Shown here: piece by piece, positions 1-9,123 of the stretch
How positions within the stretch are numbered: the stretch's first letter is position 1
Layout: every line of letters starts with the position of its first letter
Assembly: GCA_002347365.1 (NCBI GenBank)
Contig: DDWT01000012.1
Coordinates: 60,557 to 124,556 of the forward strand
Origin: Actinobacteria bacterium UBA2279
GTDB taxonomy: Bacteria; Actinomycetota; Coriobacteriia; Anaerosomatales; Anaerosomataceae
Length of the DNA: 64,000 nucleotides
Direction of reading: 5' to 3'
Made by a program: the position numbers and the translations under genes
Notes under the pieces: generated by a model
Database searches by the model: none
What the model was told of the DNA's origin: nothing
What the model saw: the letters and a program-made list of their open reading frames with translations, nothing else

Positions 1-345
1 CGTGGGATAGACCTTCTGCCCGGTGAAGTTGTCGGCGGTCGCGTACCTGAGGTCGGTGACGATGGTGCTGTCGATATCGGCCACCCTGACGAAGCCTTCG
101 ATGACCAGCGGCTTCAGCGTGGGAGATTTCTCGGCAGTAGCCTCGAGCATAGGAACCGGCGATGCTTCGGCTGTAGGAGACGATTCCGCAGTGGGAGCGG
201 TTGTGGCAACCATGGATTCCCTGAGCGCGGGGCTGTAGACGCTGCGTTCGGAATCGGGAGCTGTGGCCGGCGCGCAGGAAGCAAGTGCGAGCGTCAGACT
301 CGCGGCCAGGACTATGAGGACGAGTCTTCTCCGTGTCTTCTTCAA
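1..345 (-). CDS. VanX-like D-Ala-D-Ala dipeptidase lipoprotein, partial (C-terminus beyond the window)
   Basis: Reading in from the left edge on the minus strand gives 115 codons from a TTG start at 345-343, preceded by AGAGGTG about 8 nt upstream. Residues 1-24 form a basic, hydrophobic lipoprotein signal ending in the lipobox LASC (Cys24). A Ser/Ala/Pro/Thr-rich linker follows. From about residue 84 the sequence becomes a peptidase M15D start, with DLRYATADNFTGQ matching the N-terminal hallmark of VanX/DdpX D-alanyl-D-alanine dipeptidases. The zinc ligands would lie in the missing part. The family hydrolyses D-Ala-D-Ala; the lipobox implies an extracytoplasmic, membrane-anchored enzyme, so wall-peptide trimming is likelier than vancomycin resistance. 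It is divergent from the L,D-transpeptidase at 448. The start codon and product are well supported for a fragment. Confidence 0.72.
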   Translation of the reverse strand, partial: MKKTRRRLVLIVLAASLTLALASCAPATAPDSERSVYSPALRESMVATTAPTAESSPTAEASPVPMLEATAEKSPTLKPLVIEGFVRVADIDSTIVTDLRYATADNFTGQKVYPT

Positions 346-447
346 GCCGCACACCTCTGGCTGAGCCGTGGTCGGTCCGGGCGCGGTGCCTGTAGGGTCT
401 AGTATTCTATCAGCTGGACCGCACGAATCGCCGAGAGGGGTGCGAGC

Positions 448-1404
448 ATGTCGGGCGAGCGCAAGCCGGGGGTCAGGACCATGTCCTGGTCCGACGTGAC
501 GACCTTCATGCGCACGCGCCGCCTCGCCGTTGTCATCTCGGCGCTTGTCGTGTGTGCGGTCGTGTTCGGGATCGCGTTCGGGCTTGGCGTCCTGCAAATG
601 CCCGGCGAATCCGCCCCTACGCCCCTGGCCGATATCACGGATGCCGCTCGGTCAGAAGACCAGACGGCGTCCCGGATTCCCGCCTCCACGGAGGCCACAG
701 ACGCCGTGGTCGCCACTGAGACTCCGAAGCCGGACGCAAGTGATAGTGAGCCGCCTGCTCCTCTCCCCGCTCCAGCACCGCTGCCTTCGAAGTCTTTCCA
801 CGGGTCCGCCTTTAGCGATGCGTCCCAGGTCATCGTCGTCACCGCGGACAGCATGAGTACCACCCGGGCCACACTGACGACGTATCAGAAGGTGGACGGC
901 ATCTGGGGCACGGTCATGTCGACCCGCGCATGTGTCGGGAAGAGGGGGCTGGTGCTCGACGCGGAACGCATCGAGGGACAGCTGCAGACGCCCATTGGCG
1001 TCTACCCCATGCCATACGCGTTCGGTACGGCTGCCAACCCGAATAGCAGTGGGACTCCTCTGACCTACAAGTGGGTCGGCGCGTACACGTACTACGACGG
1101 CAATTACGGCTCGGCCACCTTCAACGATCTGGTGGAGGGCGTGCCGACTGCCGGCGACAACTACGAGTACATGTACCTGCCGACGGCCTACAAGTATGGC
1201 ATCGACACCGACTTCAACCCCGAGCAGAAGCCGGGTAAGGGCAACGCGATCTTCATCCACTGCAACACGGGTTCCGGCTACACGGCCGGGTGCGTGAGCA
1301 TCGGCGAGAGCAGGATGGTGGAGCTTCTGCGGTGGCTCGATCGCACGCAGCATCCGAGGGTTCTGATCTGCCTGACGGGTGATCTCCACACCTTCTACTA
1401 CTAG
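448..1404 (+). CDS. Membrane-anchored L,D-transpeptidase (YkuD domain)
   Basis: The protein has 318 residues. A short cytoplasmic N-terminus is followed by one membrane segment (about residues 26-47), a Pro/Glu/Thr-rich linker to about 118 and a C-terminal YkuD catalytic domain. The active site is visible as IFIHCN, then YTAGCVSI, with His271 and the nucleophile Cys282. YkuD enzymes form 3-3 peptidoglycan cross-links or attach proteins to the wall, working outside the membrane on tetrapeptide stems. The domain ends 36 residues after the cysteine, as is usual. It is divergent from a VanX-like dipeptidase lipoprotein, so the two may act on the same wall peptides. ATG 448 lies in good context, though an internal ATG at 481 is possible. 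Confidence 0.85.
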   Translation: MSGERKPGVRTMSWSDVTTFMRTRRLAVVISALVVCAVVFGIAFGLGVLQMPGESAPTPLADITDAARSEDQTASRIPASTEATDAVVATETPKPDASDSEPPAPLPAPAPLPSKSFHGSAFSDASQVIVVTADSMSTTRATLTTYQKVDGIWGTVMSTRACVGKRGLVLDAERIEGQLQTPIGVYPMPYAFGTAANPNSSGTPLTYKWVGAYTYYDGNYGSATFNDLVEGVPTAGDNYEYMYLPTAYKYGIDTDFNPEQKPGKGNAIFIHCNTGSGYTAGCVSIGESRMVELLRWLDRTQHPRVLICLTGDLHTFYY

Positions 1405-1494
1405 GCCGGTTGCCGAGAACAGTGCGTTCGCAGTTGGCTTGGAGTTCTGTACCAACAAGCGGGATGTATCCGTCGCGCCAGCGGGCTTTCGAGT

Positions 1495-3117
1495 TCAGAT
1501 CGCTTCCAGGAGCAGTGCCTCATTCGGTGTGAGTCGGATCTCGGAGAGGTCCGGGTTCTCAGCGCCTTCAGTCCGGGTTGAAAGCAGCATCCGCCACGTT
1601 CGTCCCGATGCCGGATCCGGTGGACGGGGACACACAATGCTGCGTGCGGTGAAGTTCAGGAAGACGGCCACGGTCTGGGTCTCCGCTCGTCTCGTGTACG
1701 CGAAGACGCCTTCGGGCAGGCGGTCGATCTCAAGGTAATCGCCGCTATGCAGAGCGGGCATCGCCTTACGCAGAGAAAGCAGCCGCCGGTACCAGTTGAG
1801 CAGCGAGTCCGAACGCTCACGTTCACGTTCGACGTTTCGCACCCGGTAGGATCGGTCGACGGGCAGCCAGGGCGTCCCGGAACTGAATCCCGCGTTGACC
1901 CCGGCGCTCCACTGCATCGGGGTGCGTGAGCCATCCCTGCCCACGCGCAGAGGCCAGAACTTCCGACCGATCGGATCGTCGAGCGTGCCGTGAGATACCT
2001 TGCTTGACGGCATGCCGATCTCCTCACCGTAGTAGAGGATGGGCGTACCGCGGAGCGTGAGCAGCATTGCGGCAGCCACCTTGGCACGAGCATCAGCCTT
2101 CTTGCCATCGAGGCGCGTGTAGGAGCGCGGCAGGTCGTGGTTGTTGAGGTAGTAGCAGGGCCATCCACGGGGAGGCAGGTGATCTTCGAGCCACCCCACC
2201 GATCTGCGAAACGCCTGAGCGTTCCACCTGTTGCGGATGAACTCAAGGTAGAACGACAGGTGCAGCCTGTCGGTTCCGTCGCCGAGATAAGCGACGCAGT
2301 CCTCGGGCGCATCGGTGAGGACCTCACCCATGAGCGCGCGTTCCGCGAAACCGTCGGCGAGGCGTCGTAGAGCACCCGCCACATCGAGGCTCTCCGGCTG
2401 AGAGAGATCGTGAATGTGTTTCTGGGCCAGGTACGGACGCAGCCCGAGCTTCGGCGGGTTGTCCCGCAGCTGCGCGTCTTCGTACAGGCAGTTGACGAGA
2501 TCGAGACGGAAGCCGTCGACGCCCTTCTCAAGCCAGAAGCGGGCGACATCGAGCATCTCGTCCCGCACCGCGGGGTTTCGCCAGTTGAGGTCGGGTTGGA
2601 AGGGGAGGAAGGCGTGGTAGTAGTACTGCCCGCTGGGTTCGTCGTACTCCCAGGCGCTTCCCTCGACTACCGCTCGCCAGTCGTTGGGGGGCTTGCCCGG
2701 TGCACGGCCGTCACGCCAGACATACCAGTCACGCCGAGGGTTATCGCGAGACGAGCGGGACTCCACGAACCAGGGATGTTCACTTGAGGTGTGGTTGAGG
2801 ACGAGGTCCATCATCAAGCGGATGCCGCGTCGGTGGCACTCCTCAAGGAGATCGTCGAGGTCCTGCATCGTGCCGAACCGCGGGTCGATGGAGTAGTAGT
2901 CGCTGACGTCGTAGCCGAAGTCGGACAGAGGGGATGTGTTGATCGGTGTGAGCCAGATGGCATCGATGCCGAGGGAGGATTCAGTGCCATCGTTCAGGTA
3001 GCCGAGTCGCTCGATGATGCCGCGCAGGTCGCCCCTACCGTCGCCGTTCGAGTCCGCGAAACTCGACACGGCGATCTGATAGATGACTCCACGCTTCCAC
3101 CATGGGGTCTCAGACAT
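1495..3117 (-). CDS. GH13 alpha-glucosidase / oligo-1,6-glucosidase-like
   Basis: The 540-residue protein has the full set of GH13 motifs: DLVLNH (region I, about residues 104-109), GFRLDLVN with nucleophile Asp206, MGEVLTD with acid/base Glu265, and LNNHD with Asp328. It opens with the WWKRGVIYQI pattern of alpha-glucosidases and trehalose-synthase relatives. No signal peptide is seen, so it should act in the cytoplasm on short alpha-glucans such as isomaltose, trehalose or dextrin fragments. ATG 3117 gives the conserved N-terminus; an upstream in-frame ATG at 3168 would add 17 Arg/Pro-rich residues that look like non-family sequence. Exact substrate specificity cannot be read from the sequence. 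Confidence 0.88.
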   Translation of the reverse strand: MSETPWWKRGVIYQIAVSSFADSNGDGRGDLRGIIERLGYLNDGTESSLGIDAIWLTPINTSPLSDFGYDVSDYYSIDPRFGTMQDLDDLLEECHRRGIRLMMDLVLNHTSSEHPWFVESRSSRDNPRRDWYVWRDGRAPGKPPNDWRAVVEGSAWEYDEPSGQYYYHAFLPFQPDLNWRNPAVRDEMLDVARFWLEKGVDGFRLDLVNCLYEDAQLRDNPPKLGLRPYLAQKHIHDLSQPESLDVAGALRRLADGFAERALMGEVLTDAPEDCVAYLGDGTDRLHLSFYLEFIRNRWNAQAFRRSVGWLEDHLPPRGWPCYYLNNHDLPRSYTRLDGKKADARAKVAAAMLLTLRGTPILYYGEEIGMPSSKVSHGTLDDPIGRKFWPLRVGRDGSRTPMQWSAGVNAGFSSGTPWLPVDRSYRVRNVERERERSDSLLNWYRRLLSLRKAMPALHSGDYLEIDRLPEGVFAYTRRAETQTVAVFLNFTARSIVCPRPPDPASGRTWRMLLSTRTEGAENPDLSEIRLTPNEALLLEAI

Positions 3118-3197
3118 GCGGCCCGCCCTTGGGCAGCTTCTAGGAGGTCTCTTGTCCACAAGTCTCATGAGCTCAGTCTACTGCAGAGAGACGCTCG

Positions 3198-4076
3198 TTA
3201 GTCCCCGATGATCCGGTATCTGACCTCGTGTACACCGCTGAAGTCGAGTACCCGGACGACCCCGGGACCCAGATCGAACGTGCGACCAGGCGTGTACGGA
3301 CCCCTGTCGGCAACCTTGGCGACCGCTCGCTTGCCTTTGTACTCGAATTCTATGAGCGTTCCAAAAGGCAGAGTCTTGTGGGCAACGATCATTGAGTACG
3401 GGCCGATGGCCTCGCCGCTGGCTCCGCGTCCTGTGAAGGTGCGGCTGTAGTGCGAGGCCACGGCAGTCTGCCATGCACCAGACCCGGTGCGCTGTTGGGT
3501 CTGGTTAGCGGCGGACCTGGCGGCCGCGGCGATGCGTGCCTCGTACGCGCGCAGCGCGGCTTCGCTTGCGGCGAGTTGCTTCTTGGCGCGAGCGACCTCT
3601 TCGGCCAGCGCGTCAAGAGAGTGCGCCTCGTCGGCCTGGAGTTCGAGGAGTTGTTCGGCCGAGAGCTGTGCGTCGATACGTGCGTTAAGAAGCACCTCGA
3701 GCGTCTCGGATTGCTGCCGCGCGATGCGTGTCAGCAGCTCCCAGCGGTTGACGAAGTCCTCGAACGTAGTGGCGCCGAACAGTACCGAGACGAAGTCCAC
3801 ATCGTCGGAGCGGTATGTCGTGACCGCCCACCCGCGGAGCGTCTCGCGAGCCGCAGACTCCTCTTCCAGTGCCCGATCCAGCCTCGATGACGCCTCCAAC
3901 GACTGTGCCTGGATCTGCGCGAATCTTGCCTGTGCCGCTGCATACTTCTCGACCGCACGATCCACTGCTGCCCGGTCCGCCGAGGGTGCCGCGATTGCGG
4001 GTGTCATGATCGAGACTGCAAGGCACAGAGCGCCTGCCGCTATGAGGACGGATCTGACTGTTCGCCGATGAGACAT
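3198..4076 (-). CDS. Exported coiled-coil protein with RlpA-like double-psi beta-barrel
   Basis: The 292-residue protein starts with a signal peptide (residues 1-29, ending AIAA). A long Ala/Glu/Gln-rich coiled coil spans about residues 32-195, resembling the helical region of NlpC/P60-associated and EnvC-like wall hydrolase partners. The C-terminal 90 residues are an RlpA/3D-type double-psi beta-barrel: ASHYSRTFTGRGASGE, then LPFGT, VADRGPY, and a final DLGPGV. RlpA domains are lytic transglycosylases or related wall-binding barrels. A secreted factor for peptidoglycan cleavage or septal wall processing is the likely role. It is a single gene between the GH13 enzyme and a divergent lipoprotein. 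Confidence 0.82.
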   Translation of the reverse strand: MSHRRTVRSVLIAAGALCLAVSIMTPAIAAPSADRAAVDRAVEKYAAAQARFAQIQAQSLEASSRLDRALEEESAARETLRGWAVTTYRSDDVDFVSVLFGATTFEDFVNRWELLTRIARQQSETLEVLLNARIDAQLSAEQLLELQADEAHSLDALAEEVARAKKQLAASEAALRAYEARIAAAARSAANQTQQRTGSGAWQTAVASHYSRTFTGRGASGEAIGPYSMIVAHKTLPFGTLIEFEYKGKRAVAKVADRGPYTPGRTFDLGPGVVRVLDFSGVHEVRYRIIGD

Positions 4077-4231
4077 GCTCTCAAGTGTATCAGCCGCTGC
4101 AAGATGGGGGCGCCCACTCCCTCAATGCTCCACACCGCGTCACGCCCTGTTTGCCGCATCGGGATTCCGGGGGAGACTGGAAGTGGGGCGGCGGGGATTT
4201 CCGCTTCCGGATATCGGAGTAAGGGGGGGCA

Positions 4232-4729
4232 ATGACTTCGGCGAAGGCACTACGTCTACTCACGGGAACTGCAGTGGTCTTGTTGGTGCTCGGAGGTTGT
4301 GCGTCATCCTCGGCCGGACCTCAGGGTGGTGCGACCTTCTCGGGCCCCATCGAGTTGGTCAGTGCCGGGGACAATGGCACCATCGGTAGTGGGGAGATAT
4401 CGATCACTGTCTCTGAGGACGGTACCGGCATCACCGAAGCGAGTCTCAAGCTGTCCGATCTATCCTGCTCGAACGATGCCGGAACCATCACGGTTGAGTC
4501 GGATGGCTGGTCGACGACGATGACTTTCGTGAATCACTCGCCGATCGAGGATGGGAAGTTCCGTTTCCAGATCAGCAATGGTGACGACACGGTCTCGGTG
4601 GATGGCTCGTTCGGCTCACCGACGCAGGCGAGCGCGACCGTGGAGATATCCGGTATGCAGAGGCCTCCGGTCGGGCAACCCTTCACGTGTGACTACGGAT
4701 CGTGGAGCTGGAGCGGAGAAGCACAGTAG
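4232..4729 (+). CDS. Lipoprotein of unknown function
   Basis: The protein has 165 residues. A lipoprotein signal ends in LGGC (Cys23), and the mature part is rich in Gly, Ser, Thr and acidic residues in alternating patterns typical of a beta-sandwich. Two cysteines (in LSCSND and FTCDYG) could form a disulfide outside the cell. AAGGGGGG sits just before ATG 4232. I recognise no named family. The CARDB-like membrane protein begins 172 nt further on in the same direction, and the gap between them holds no clear gene. Confidence 0.7.
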   Translation: MTSAKALRLLTGTAVVLLVLGGCASSSAGPQGGATFSGPIELVSAGDNGTIGSGEISITVSEDGTGITEASLKLSDLSCSNDAGTITVESDGWSTTMTFVNHSPIEDGKFRFQISNGDDTVSVDGSFGSPTQASATVEISGMQRPPVGQPFTCDYGSWSWSGEAQ

Positions 4730-4901
4730 GGACGAGAGATCGTCATGCTCAGTACCTGATCGCCGGCGGGCCTAGCGTGCCGTGGGATCGAGTGCACTCC
4801 GGATGCCGCGGTGCGAGGTTTCGTGAGATCGATTCCCGGGTACGCGAAACCCATGCCTCGACGCAGAGTCTGCGAGGCGTTCAAGCTGGAGGGGGCTTGT
4901 C

Positions 4902-6185
4902 ATGGCCAGGGCCGGGTTCTGTCGCGTGTGCGGTAGGAACGTATGGCTGACACCGGCGGGGGATGGTGATTGCGGCCATCCCGTCCAGGAGATCGAGAAC
5001 GTATACGAGACAGAAGGTCCGTTCTCCGCAGGACCCGCGATCGAGGAGATCGCCACCGAACCGGAGGTTGTCCCCGTTGCGGTCGCACCTGTGATCGCCA
5101 CGGAGATTCCGGCGCGCAAGACCGCAGGCGGGTTCAAGCGCTTCGTGACGTCGCCGAAGAAGATCGTTCCGGTGGCTCTGGCGCTGATCGCTTTGATCGT
5201 GTTGGGAGTCGTGTTCTTCCCGCGCCCTGAGTTCGTTGCGACCGCGCTGAAGGTACCGAGCTCGACGGTGGGCGGCGAGGACTTCGACGTGCTCGTTGAA
5301 GTAGCCAACACCGGTTGGGTCAAAGGTGTCTACGAGCTGACGATCCTTGTGGACGGACAGGCGGTGAAGACGGCATCAGTGGATCTTGCGGCAGGAGCAG
5401 AGGAAGAGGTCCGAATCACCATACCCGGGGATCAGACTCCCGGCTCCTACGAGGTCAAGCTTGCGGATTGGGAAGGGTTGAGTGGCGTCATCCAGGTCAT
5501 GGTGCCCGCGAGCTTCGAGATCGCCGGGGTGGATGTCTCTCCAAATCCGCTGGATATCAACAAGGCTAAACAGGCGACCGTTGCGGTGAAAGTCGCAAAC
5601 GTGGGCGAAGCCGGAGGAAGCCATGTCGTCAGGCTTGCCGTCAATGGCGAGGTCGTCGAGGAGCGCCAGGTCTATGTGATGGGGGAGTCGGTCACCGAGG
5701 AAGCGTTCACCATCGGGATAGCGGAGCCCGGCTCGTGTGAGGTGACGGTAGAAGATGTGCGCGTCGAGATCGCCGTTCATCAAGTGGAGCGTCCGGCGAA
5801 CGGAACGGTGCTGGTGAACAAGCTCGACGGCGGCAAGAACCGCGTCACGGTCACTAACAACAACCCGAAAGATGTAGTCGTCGTATTCGCGAACGCGAGC
5901 GACGACAAGACAGCGCTGCTGGCCGTGTTCGTCGCAGGCGGCAGTTCACGCACCATTCGCGGGATCAAAGACGGCACGTACATCTGTTACTACGTGCACG
6001 GCGCCGATTGGTGTGCGCACTGCAAAGGATTCACTACCGGTGCTGTCTACGGTCGTTTTGAGCAGAACAGCATCCTTAAGAGCAGCGGCAGCAGCTACAC
6101 AGAGTCCAATGTCACCTTTGGCATCACGAGCGGCACGGGAACGCCCACGGAGAATGTGGGGGCGGGTGCCTTCCCCACGATCTAG
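4902..6185 (+). CDS. Zinc-ribbon membrane protein with tandem CARDB-like beta-sandwich domains
   Basis: The 427-residue protein begins with a possible metal knuckle (CRVCGRN, then CGHP). A single membrane segment lies at about residues 88-107 (VALALIALIVLGVVFF). The outer part carries two consecutive CARDB/NPCBM-like cell-adhesion modules, each recognisable by VEVANTG or VKVANVG followed by a strand pattern ending in a Gly-Pro turn. A further C-terminal domain, with a CYYVHGADWCAHCKGF cysteine cluster, has no family I recognise. The topology suggests an anchored surface protein that may bind ligand or partner outside. GGAGGGGG lies just upstream of ATG 4902. Confidence 0.7.
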   Translation: MARAGFCRVCGRNVWLTPAGDGDCGHPVQEIENVYETEGPFSAGPAIEEIATEPEVVPVAVAPVIATEIPARKTAGGFKRFVTSPKKIVPVALALIALIVLGVVFFPRPEFVATALKVPSSTVGGEDFDVLVEVANTGWVKGVYELTILVDGQAVKTASVDLAAGAEEEVRITIPGDQTPGSYEVKLADWEGLSGVIQVMVPASFEIAGVDVSPNPLDINKAKQATVAVKVANVGEAGGSHVVRLAVNGEVVEERQVYVMGESVTEEAFTIGIAEPGSCEVTVEDVRVEIAVHQVERPANGTVLVNKLDGGKNRVTVTNNNPKDVVVVFANASDDKTALLAVFVAGGSSRTIRGIKDGTYICYYVHGADWCAHCKGFTTGAVYGRFEQNSILKSSGSSYTESNVTFGITSGTGTPTENVGAGAFPTI

Positions 6186-6212
6186 CCACATGGTGGCCCA
6201 CGCGGTGTGCGT

Positions 6213-7418
6213 CTACCCGATAACGCCCAGTCGCCTGCCCACGCGCGCGAAGGCAGCAATGGCCGCATCGAGTTGCTCATCTGTGTGGGCCGCCGACACC
6301 TGTACGCGGATCCTTGCAGCACCCTTGGGCACGACCGGGTAGCTGAACCCGATGACATAGACGCCCTCTGCAAGCAGCGCGTCGGCCATCTCATGGGCAA
6401 GCGCCTCGTCGCGGAGCATGACGGGGACGATCGGGTGCGTGCCGGGTGGGATGTCGAAGCCAAGGGCCATCATGCGTTCGCGGAACAGGAGTGCGCTTCG
6501 CTCCAGACGGTCGCGCAGCTCGGTCGTCTCGGAAAGCAGATCAAGCACGGCCACGGTCGTTGCCGCCACAACAGGCGCAACGGTATTGGAGAACAGATAC
6601 GGGCGGCTCTTCTGCCGCAGCCACTCGACTATCTCACGGCGGCCGCTCAGGCATCCGCCTGACGCTCCGCCGAGCGCTTTGCCGAAGGTGGTGGTGATGA
6701 CGTCCACACGGTCCTGCACGCCACAGAGCTCGGGCGTGCCCCGGCCGGTGGGCCCGACAAAGCCGGTGGCATGCGAGTCGTCGACCATGACGAGTGCATC
6801 GAACTCCTCGGCGAGATCGCAAATCTCTGCGAGCAGAGCGATGTCGCCGTCCATCGAGAACACCCCGTCGGTGGCGATCACGCGATATCGGGCTTCCCGT
6901 GCTTCCTCCAGCTTGGATCGCAGATCGTGCATGTCCGAGTGAGCGTAGATGTAGCGCTTCGACTTGGTCAGGCGTACGCCGTCGATGACAGAGGCGTGGT
7001 TGAGCGCGTCGGCGATGATGGCATCGTCGGCGCCGAAGAACGGCTCGAAGAAGCCGCCATTGGCGTCGAACGCGGACGAGTACAGAATCGTGTCCTCATA
7101 GCCGAGGAACTCGCTCAGGCGAGCCTCCAGCTCCTTGTGAACGGCGAAGGTCCCACAGATGAAACGCACCGATGAGGTCCCGAATCCCCAGCGGCTCAAA
7201 GCCTCGTGGGCAGCCTGGACCACGCGCGCGTCGTTGGCCAGCCCGAGGTAGTTGTTGGCGCAGAAGTTGACGACCTCCCGGGGCTCACCCGCGTCCGGTG
7301 TCGCCACTCGGATCACCGGGCCCTGGGCCGAGGTGATGACCCGTTCGCTCTTGTAGAGACTCGCAGCGTGCAGCGACTCGATCTCGGCGTGGAGTGCGCC
7401 TTTCATGCTTCCGAACAT
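6213..7418 (-). CDS. kbl: Glycine C-acetyltransferase (2-amino-3-ketobutyrate CoA ligase)
   Basis: The 401-residue protein aligns along its length with E. coli Kbl from memory: SAQ, NFCANNYLGLA, SVRFICGT, ATDGVFSMDG, VDDSHATGFVG and TTFGKALGGASGG, where Lys247 binds PLP. It cleaves 2-amino-3-oxobutyrate with CoA to glycine and acetyl-CoA, the second step of threonine degradation. GGGAGG lies 6 nt before ATG 7418, and that start overlaps the tdh stop by one base (TGATG), which indicates translational coupling. A later ATG at 7406 is less well placed. It acts in the cytoplasm as a homodimer. Confidence 0.96.
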   Translation of the reverse strand: MFGSMKGALHAEIESLHAASLYKSERVITSAQGPVIRVATPDAGEPREVVNFCANNYLGLANDARVVQAAHEALSRWGFGTSSVRFICGTFAVHKELEARLSEFLGYEDTILYSSAFDANGGFFEPFFGADDAIIADALNHASVIDGVRLTKSKRYIYAHSDMHDLRSKLEEAREARYRVIATDGVFSMDGDIALLAEICDLAEEFDALVMVDDSHATGFVGPTGRGTPELCGVQDRVDVITTTFGKALGGASGGCLSGRREIVEWLRQKSRPYLFSNTVAPVVAATTVAVLDLLSETTELRDRLERSALLFRERMMALGFDIPPGTHPIVPVMLRDEALAHEMADALLAEGVYVIGFSYPVVPKGAARIRVQVSAAHTDEQLDAAIAAFARVGRRLGVIG

Positions 7419-8458
7419 CACAGGCCTCCCATATCCAGAATGACCTTGCCGCTCTGACCGCTCGACATCGCGGCAAAGCCGGCCTCGTACTCTGCGAACG
7501 GCAACTCGTGCGTGATGACAGGGGCGATATCCAGGCCGCTCTGGAGCATCGTCTGCATCTTGTACCAGGTCTCCCAGATCTCTCGCCCGTAGATGCCCTT
7601 GATGGTGAGACCGCGGAAGACGACTTCGTCCCAGTCGATACTGACCGGCCCGGGTGCGATGCCGAGAAGCGCGATGCGCCCGCCGTTGTGCATGCTCTCC
7701 AGCATCGTCTCGAATGCGGCTCCGTTGCCGCTCATCTCGAGTCCGATGTCGAAGCCGATCATGCCGAGGTCATCCATCACGTCCGCGACGCTCTCGCGGC
7801 TCACGTTCACGGCGCGCGTGGCGCCCATGCTGCGCGCGAGGTCGAGGCGGTAGTCGTTGACGTCCGTGATGACGACATTACGCGCGCCGACATGCTTGGC
7901 GATCGCCACGGCCATGATGCCGATAGGTCCCGCACCCGTGATGAGCACGTCTTCGCCGACAAGGTCGAAGGAGAGTGTCGCGTGTGTCGCATTGCCGAAG
8001 GGGTCGAAGATCGCTGCCACCCGAGATGGGATCGAGTCCGCGAGATGCCATGCGTTCGAAGCCGGGAGTGACAGGTAGTCGGCAAAGCATCCGTCACGGT
8101 TCACGCCTACACCGACGGTGTTGGTGCACAGGTGTCGTCGGCCGGCTCTGCAGCTGCGGCAGACGCCGCACACGATGTGGCCTTCCCCGGAGACGCGCTG
8201 CCCGACGCTGAAGCCGTCCACGCCTTCACCGACCTCGGCGATGTGTCCTACGAACTCATGCCCGAGGATCTGTGGGGGACGGATCGTGCGCTGCGCCCAT
8301 GGATTCCATTCGTAGATGTGCACATCGGTGCCGCATATGGCGACTTTCTCGATGTGGATCAGCAGCTCACCGGGACGGATCTGTGGCACAGGCACTTCGA
8401 CGAGCGAGACGCCGGGGCCGGCGGCAGTCTTCGCCAGCGCTTTCATCGTGCGTTTCAT
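7418..8458 (-). CDS. tdh: L-threonine 3-dehydrogenase
   Basis: The 346-residue protein is a zinc-dependent medium-chain dehydrogenase very close to E. coli Tdh. Catalytic zinc ligands are in AICGTD (Cys42) and GHE (His67, Glu68). The structural zinc site is the four-cysteine string CGVCRSCRAGRRHLC. The NAD site shows GAGPIGIMA, and the family signature GIYGREIWETWYKM is present. It oxidises L-threonine to 2-amino-3-oxobutyrate for the next gene, kbl. ATG 8458 was chosen because the longer frame from 8509 adds 17 unrelated residues; ATG 8446 (MKALAK) is the other candidate and matches the E. coli N-terminus. Confidence 0.95.
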   Translation of the reverse strand: MKRTMKALAKTAAGPGVSLVEVPVPQIRPGELLIHIEKVAICGTDVHIYEWNPWAQRTIRPPQILGHEFVGHIAEVGEGVDGFSVGQRVSGEGHIVCGVCRSCRAGRRHLCTNTVGVGVNRDGCFADYLSLPASNAWHLADSIPSRVAAIFDPFGNATHATLSFDLVGEDVLITGAGPIGIMAVAIAKHVGARNVVITDVNDYRLDLARSMGATRAVNVSRESVADVMDDLGMIGFDIGLEMSGNGAAFETMLESMHNGGRIALLGIAPGPVSIDWDEVVFRGLTIKGIYGREIWETWYKMQTMLQSGLDIAPVITHELPFAEYEAGFAAMSSGQSGKVILDMGGL

Positions 8459-8523
8459 CGCAACACGCCAATCTGCCGAGGGCCAACGCCTGACACAACG
8501 ATACCCCACGACCGGGGCTTCTA

Positions 8524-8538
8524 GTGCCCAGCAGGCAC
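8524..8538 (-). terminator. Short hairpin between the XRE regulator and tdh
   Basis: GTGCC and GGCAC pair across the loop CAGCA, 18 nt after the regulator stop. There is no U-tract, so it may only attenuate read-through into tdh. Confidence 0.25.
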
Positions 8539-8555
8539 GTCCCTCATAGCACCGA

Positions 8556-9110
8556 TCACCGCGGGTAGTGGATCACCATGGACAGCCGGTTCTTCTCGGC
8601 AGCGGGATTGTGATACGCGTGAGGTACGTCGCAGCGGAAGCGGATGGAGTCCCCGAGCCCGAGGCTGTATTCCTCGTCGGCTACCCGTAGTGAGAGCTCT
8701 CCGCCGCATACCGTGATGAACTCCTCGGTGCCGGGGGAGTGTGCATCGGCCTGCAGGTATCCGCCGGGATCCATCTCGACGGTGTACATCTCGAATCCGC
8801 GCTCAGCGTCGAACGGGAACGCCGGGTAGTTGCGAATGTGTCCGTCGCTTTCCAGCAATGGCTCGACATCCGCACGCCGCACCAGCTCGAAGTCCTGCTG
8901 CGGTCGGCTGACCAGCGATGAGAATGAGACTTTGAGGCCGTTGGCGATTCGCCACACGGTCGAGATCGTCGGGTTGACCTCGCCGCGCTCCATCTGGCCG
9001 AGCATGCTCTTGCTCACGCCGGAGAGCTTGGCCACCGCGTCCAGGCTTAGCGCCTTGTCGACCCTGATCCGCTTGAGGTTCTCACCGATGATCTGATTCA
9101 GGTGTTCCAC
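8556..9110 (-). CDS. XRE-family regulator with C-terminal cupin sensor
   Basis: The 184-residue protein has an N-terminal helix-turn-helix (about residues 8-60: RIRVDKALSLDAVAKLSGVSKSML is interrupted here only for length) and a C-terminal cupin barrel (about residues 105-180, with TVEMDPGG, GTEEFITVCGGEL and VPHAYHNPA). This is the architecture of PuuR/SutR-type regulators that sense small metabolites, often amino acids or polyamines. GTG 9110 is the start because AGGAGG lies 6 nt upstream; the longer frame to 9215 runs across the promoter. It is divergent from a LysE-type exporter and upstream of tdh-kbl, so control of threonine export and breakdown is a reasonable inference. Confidence 0.88.
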   Translation of the reverse strand: MEHLNQIIGENLKRIRVDKALSLDAVAKLSGVSKSMLGQMERGEVNPTISTVWRIANGLKVSFSSLVSRPQQDFELVRRADVEPLLESDGHIRNYPAFPFDAERGFEMYTVEMDPGGYLQADAHSPGTEEFITVCGGELSLRVADEEYSLGLGDSIRFRCDVPHAYHNPAAEKNRLSMVIHYPR

Positions 9111-9123
9111 GACGTCCTCCTGA

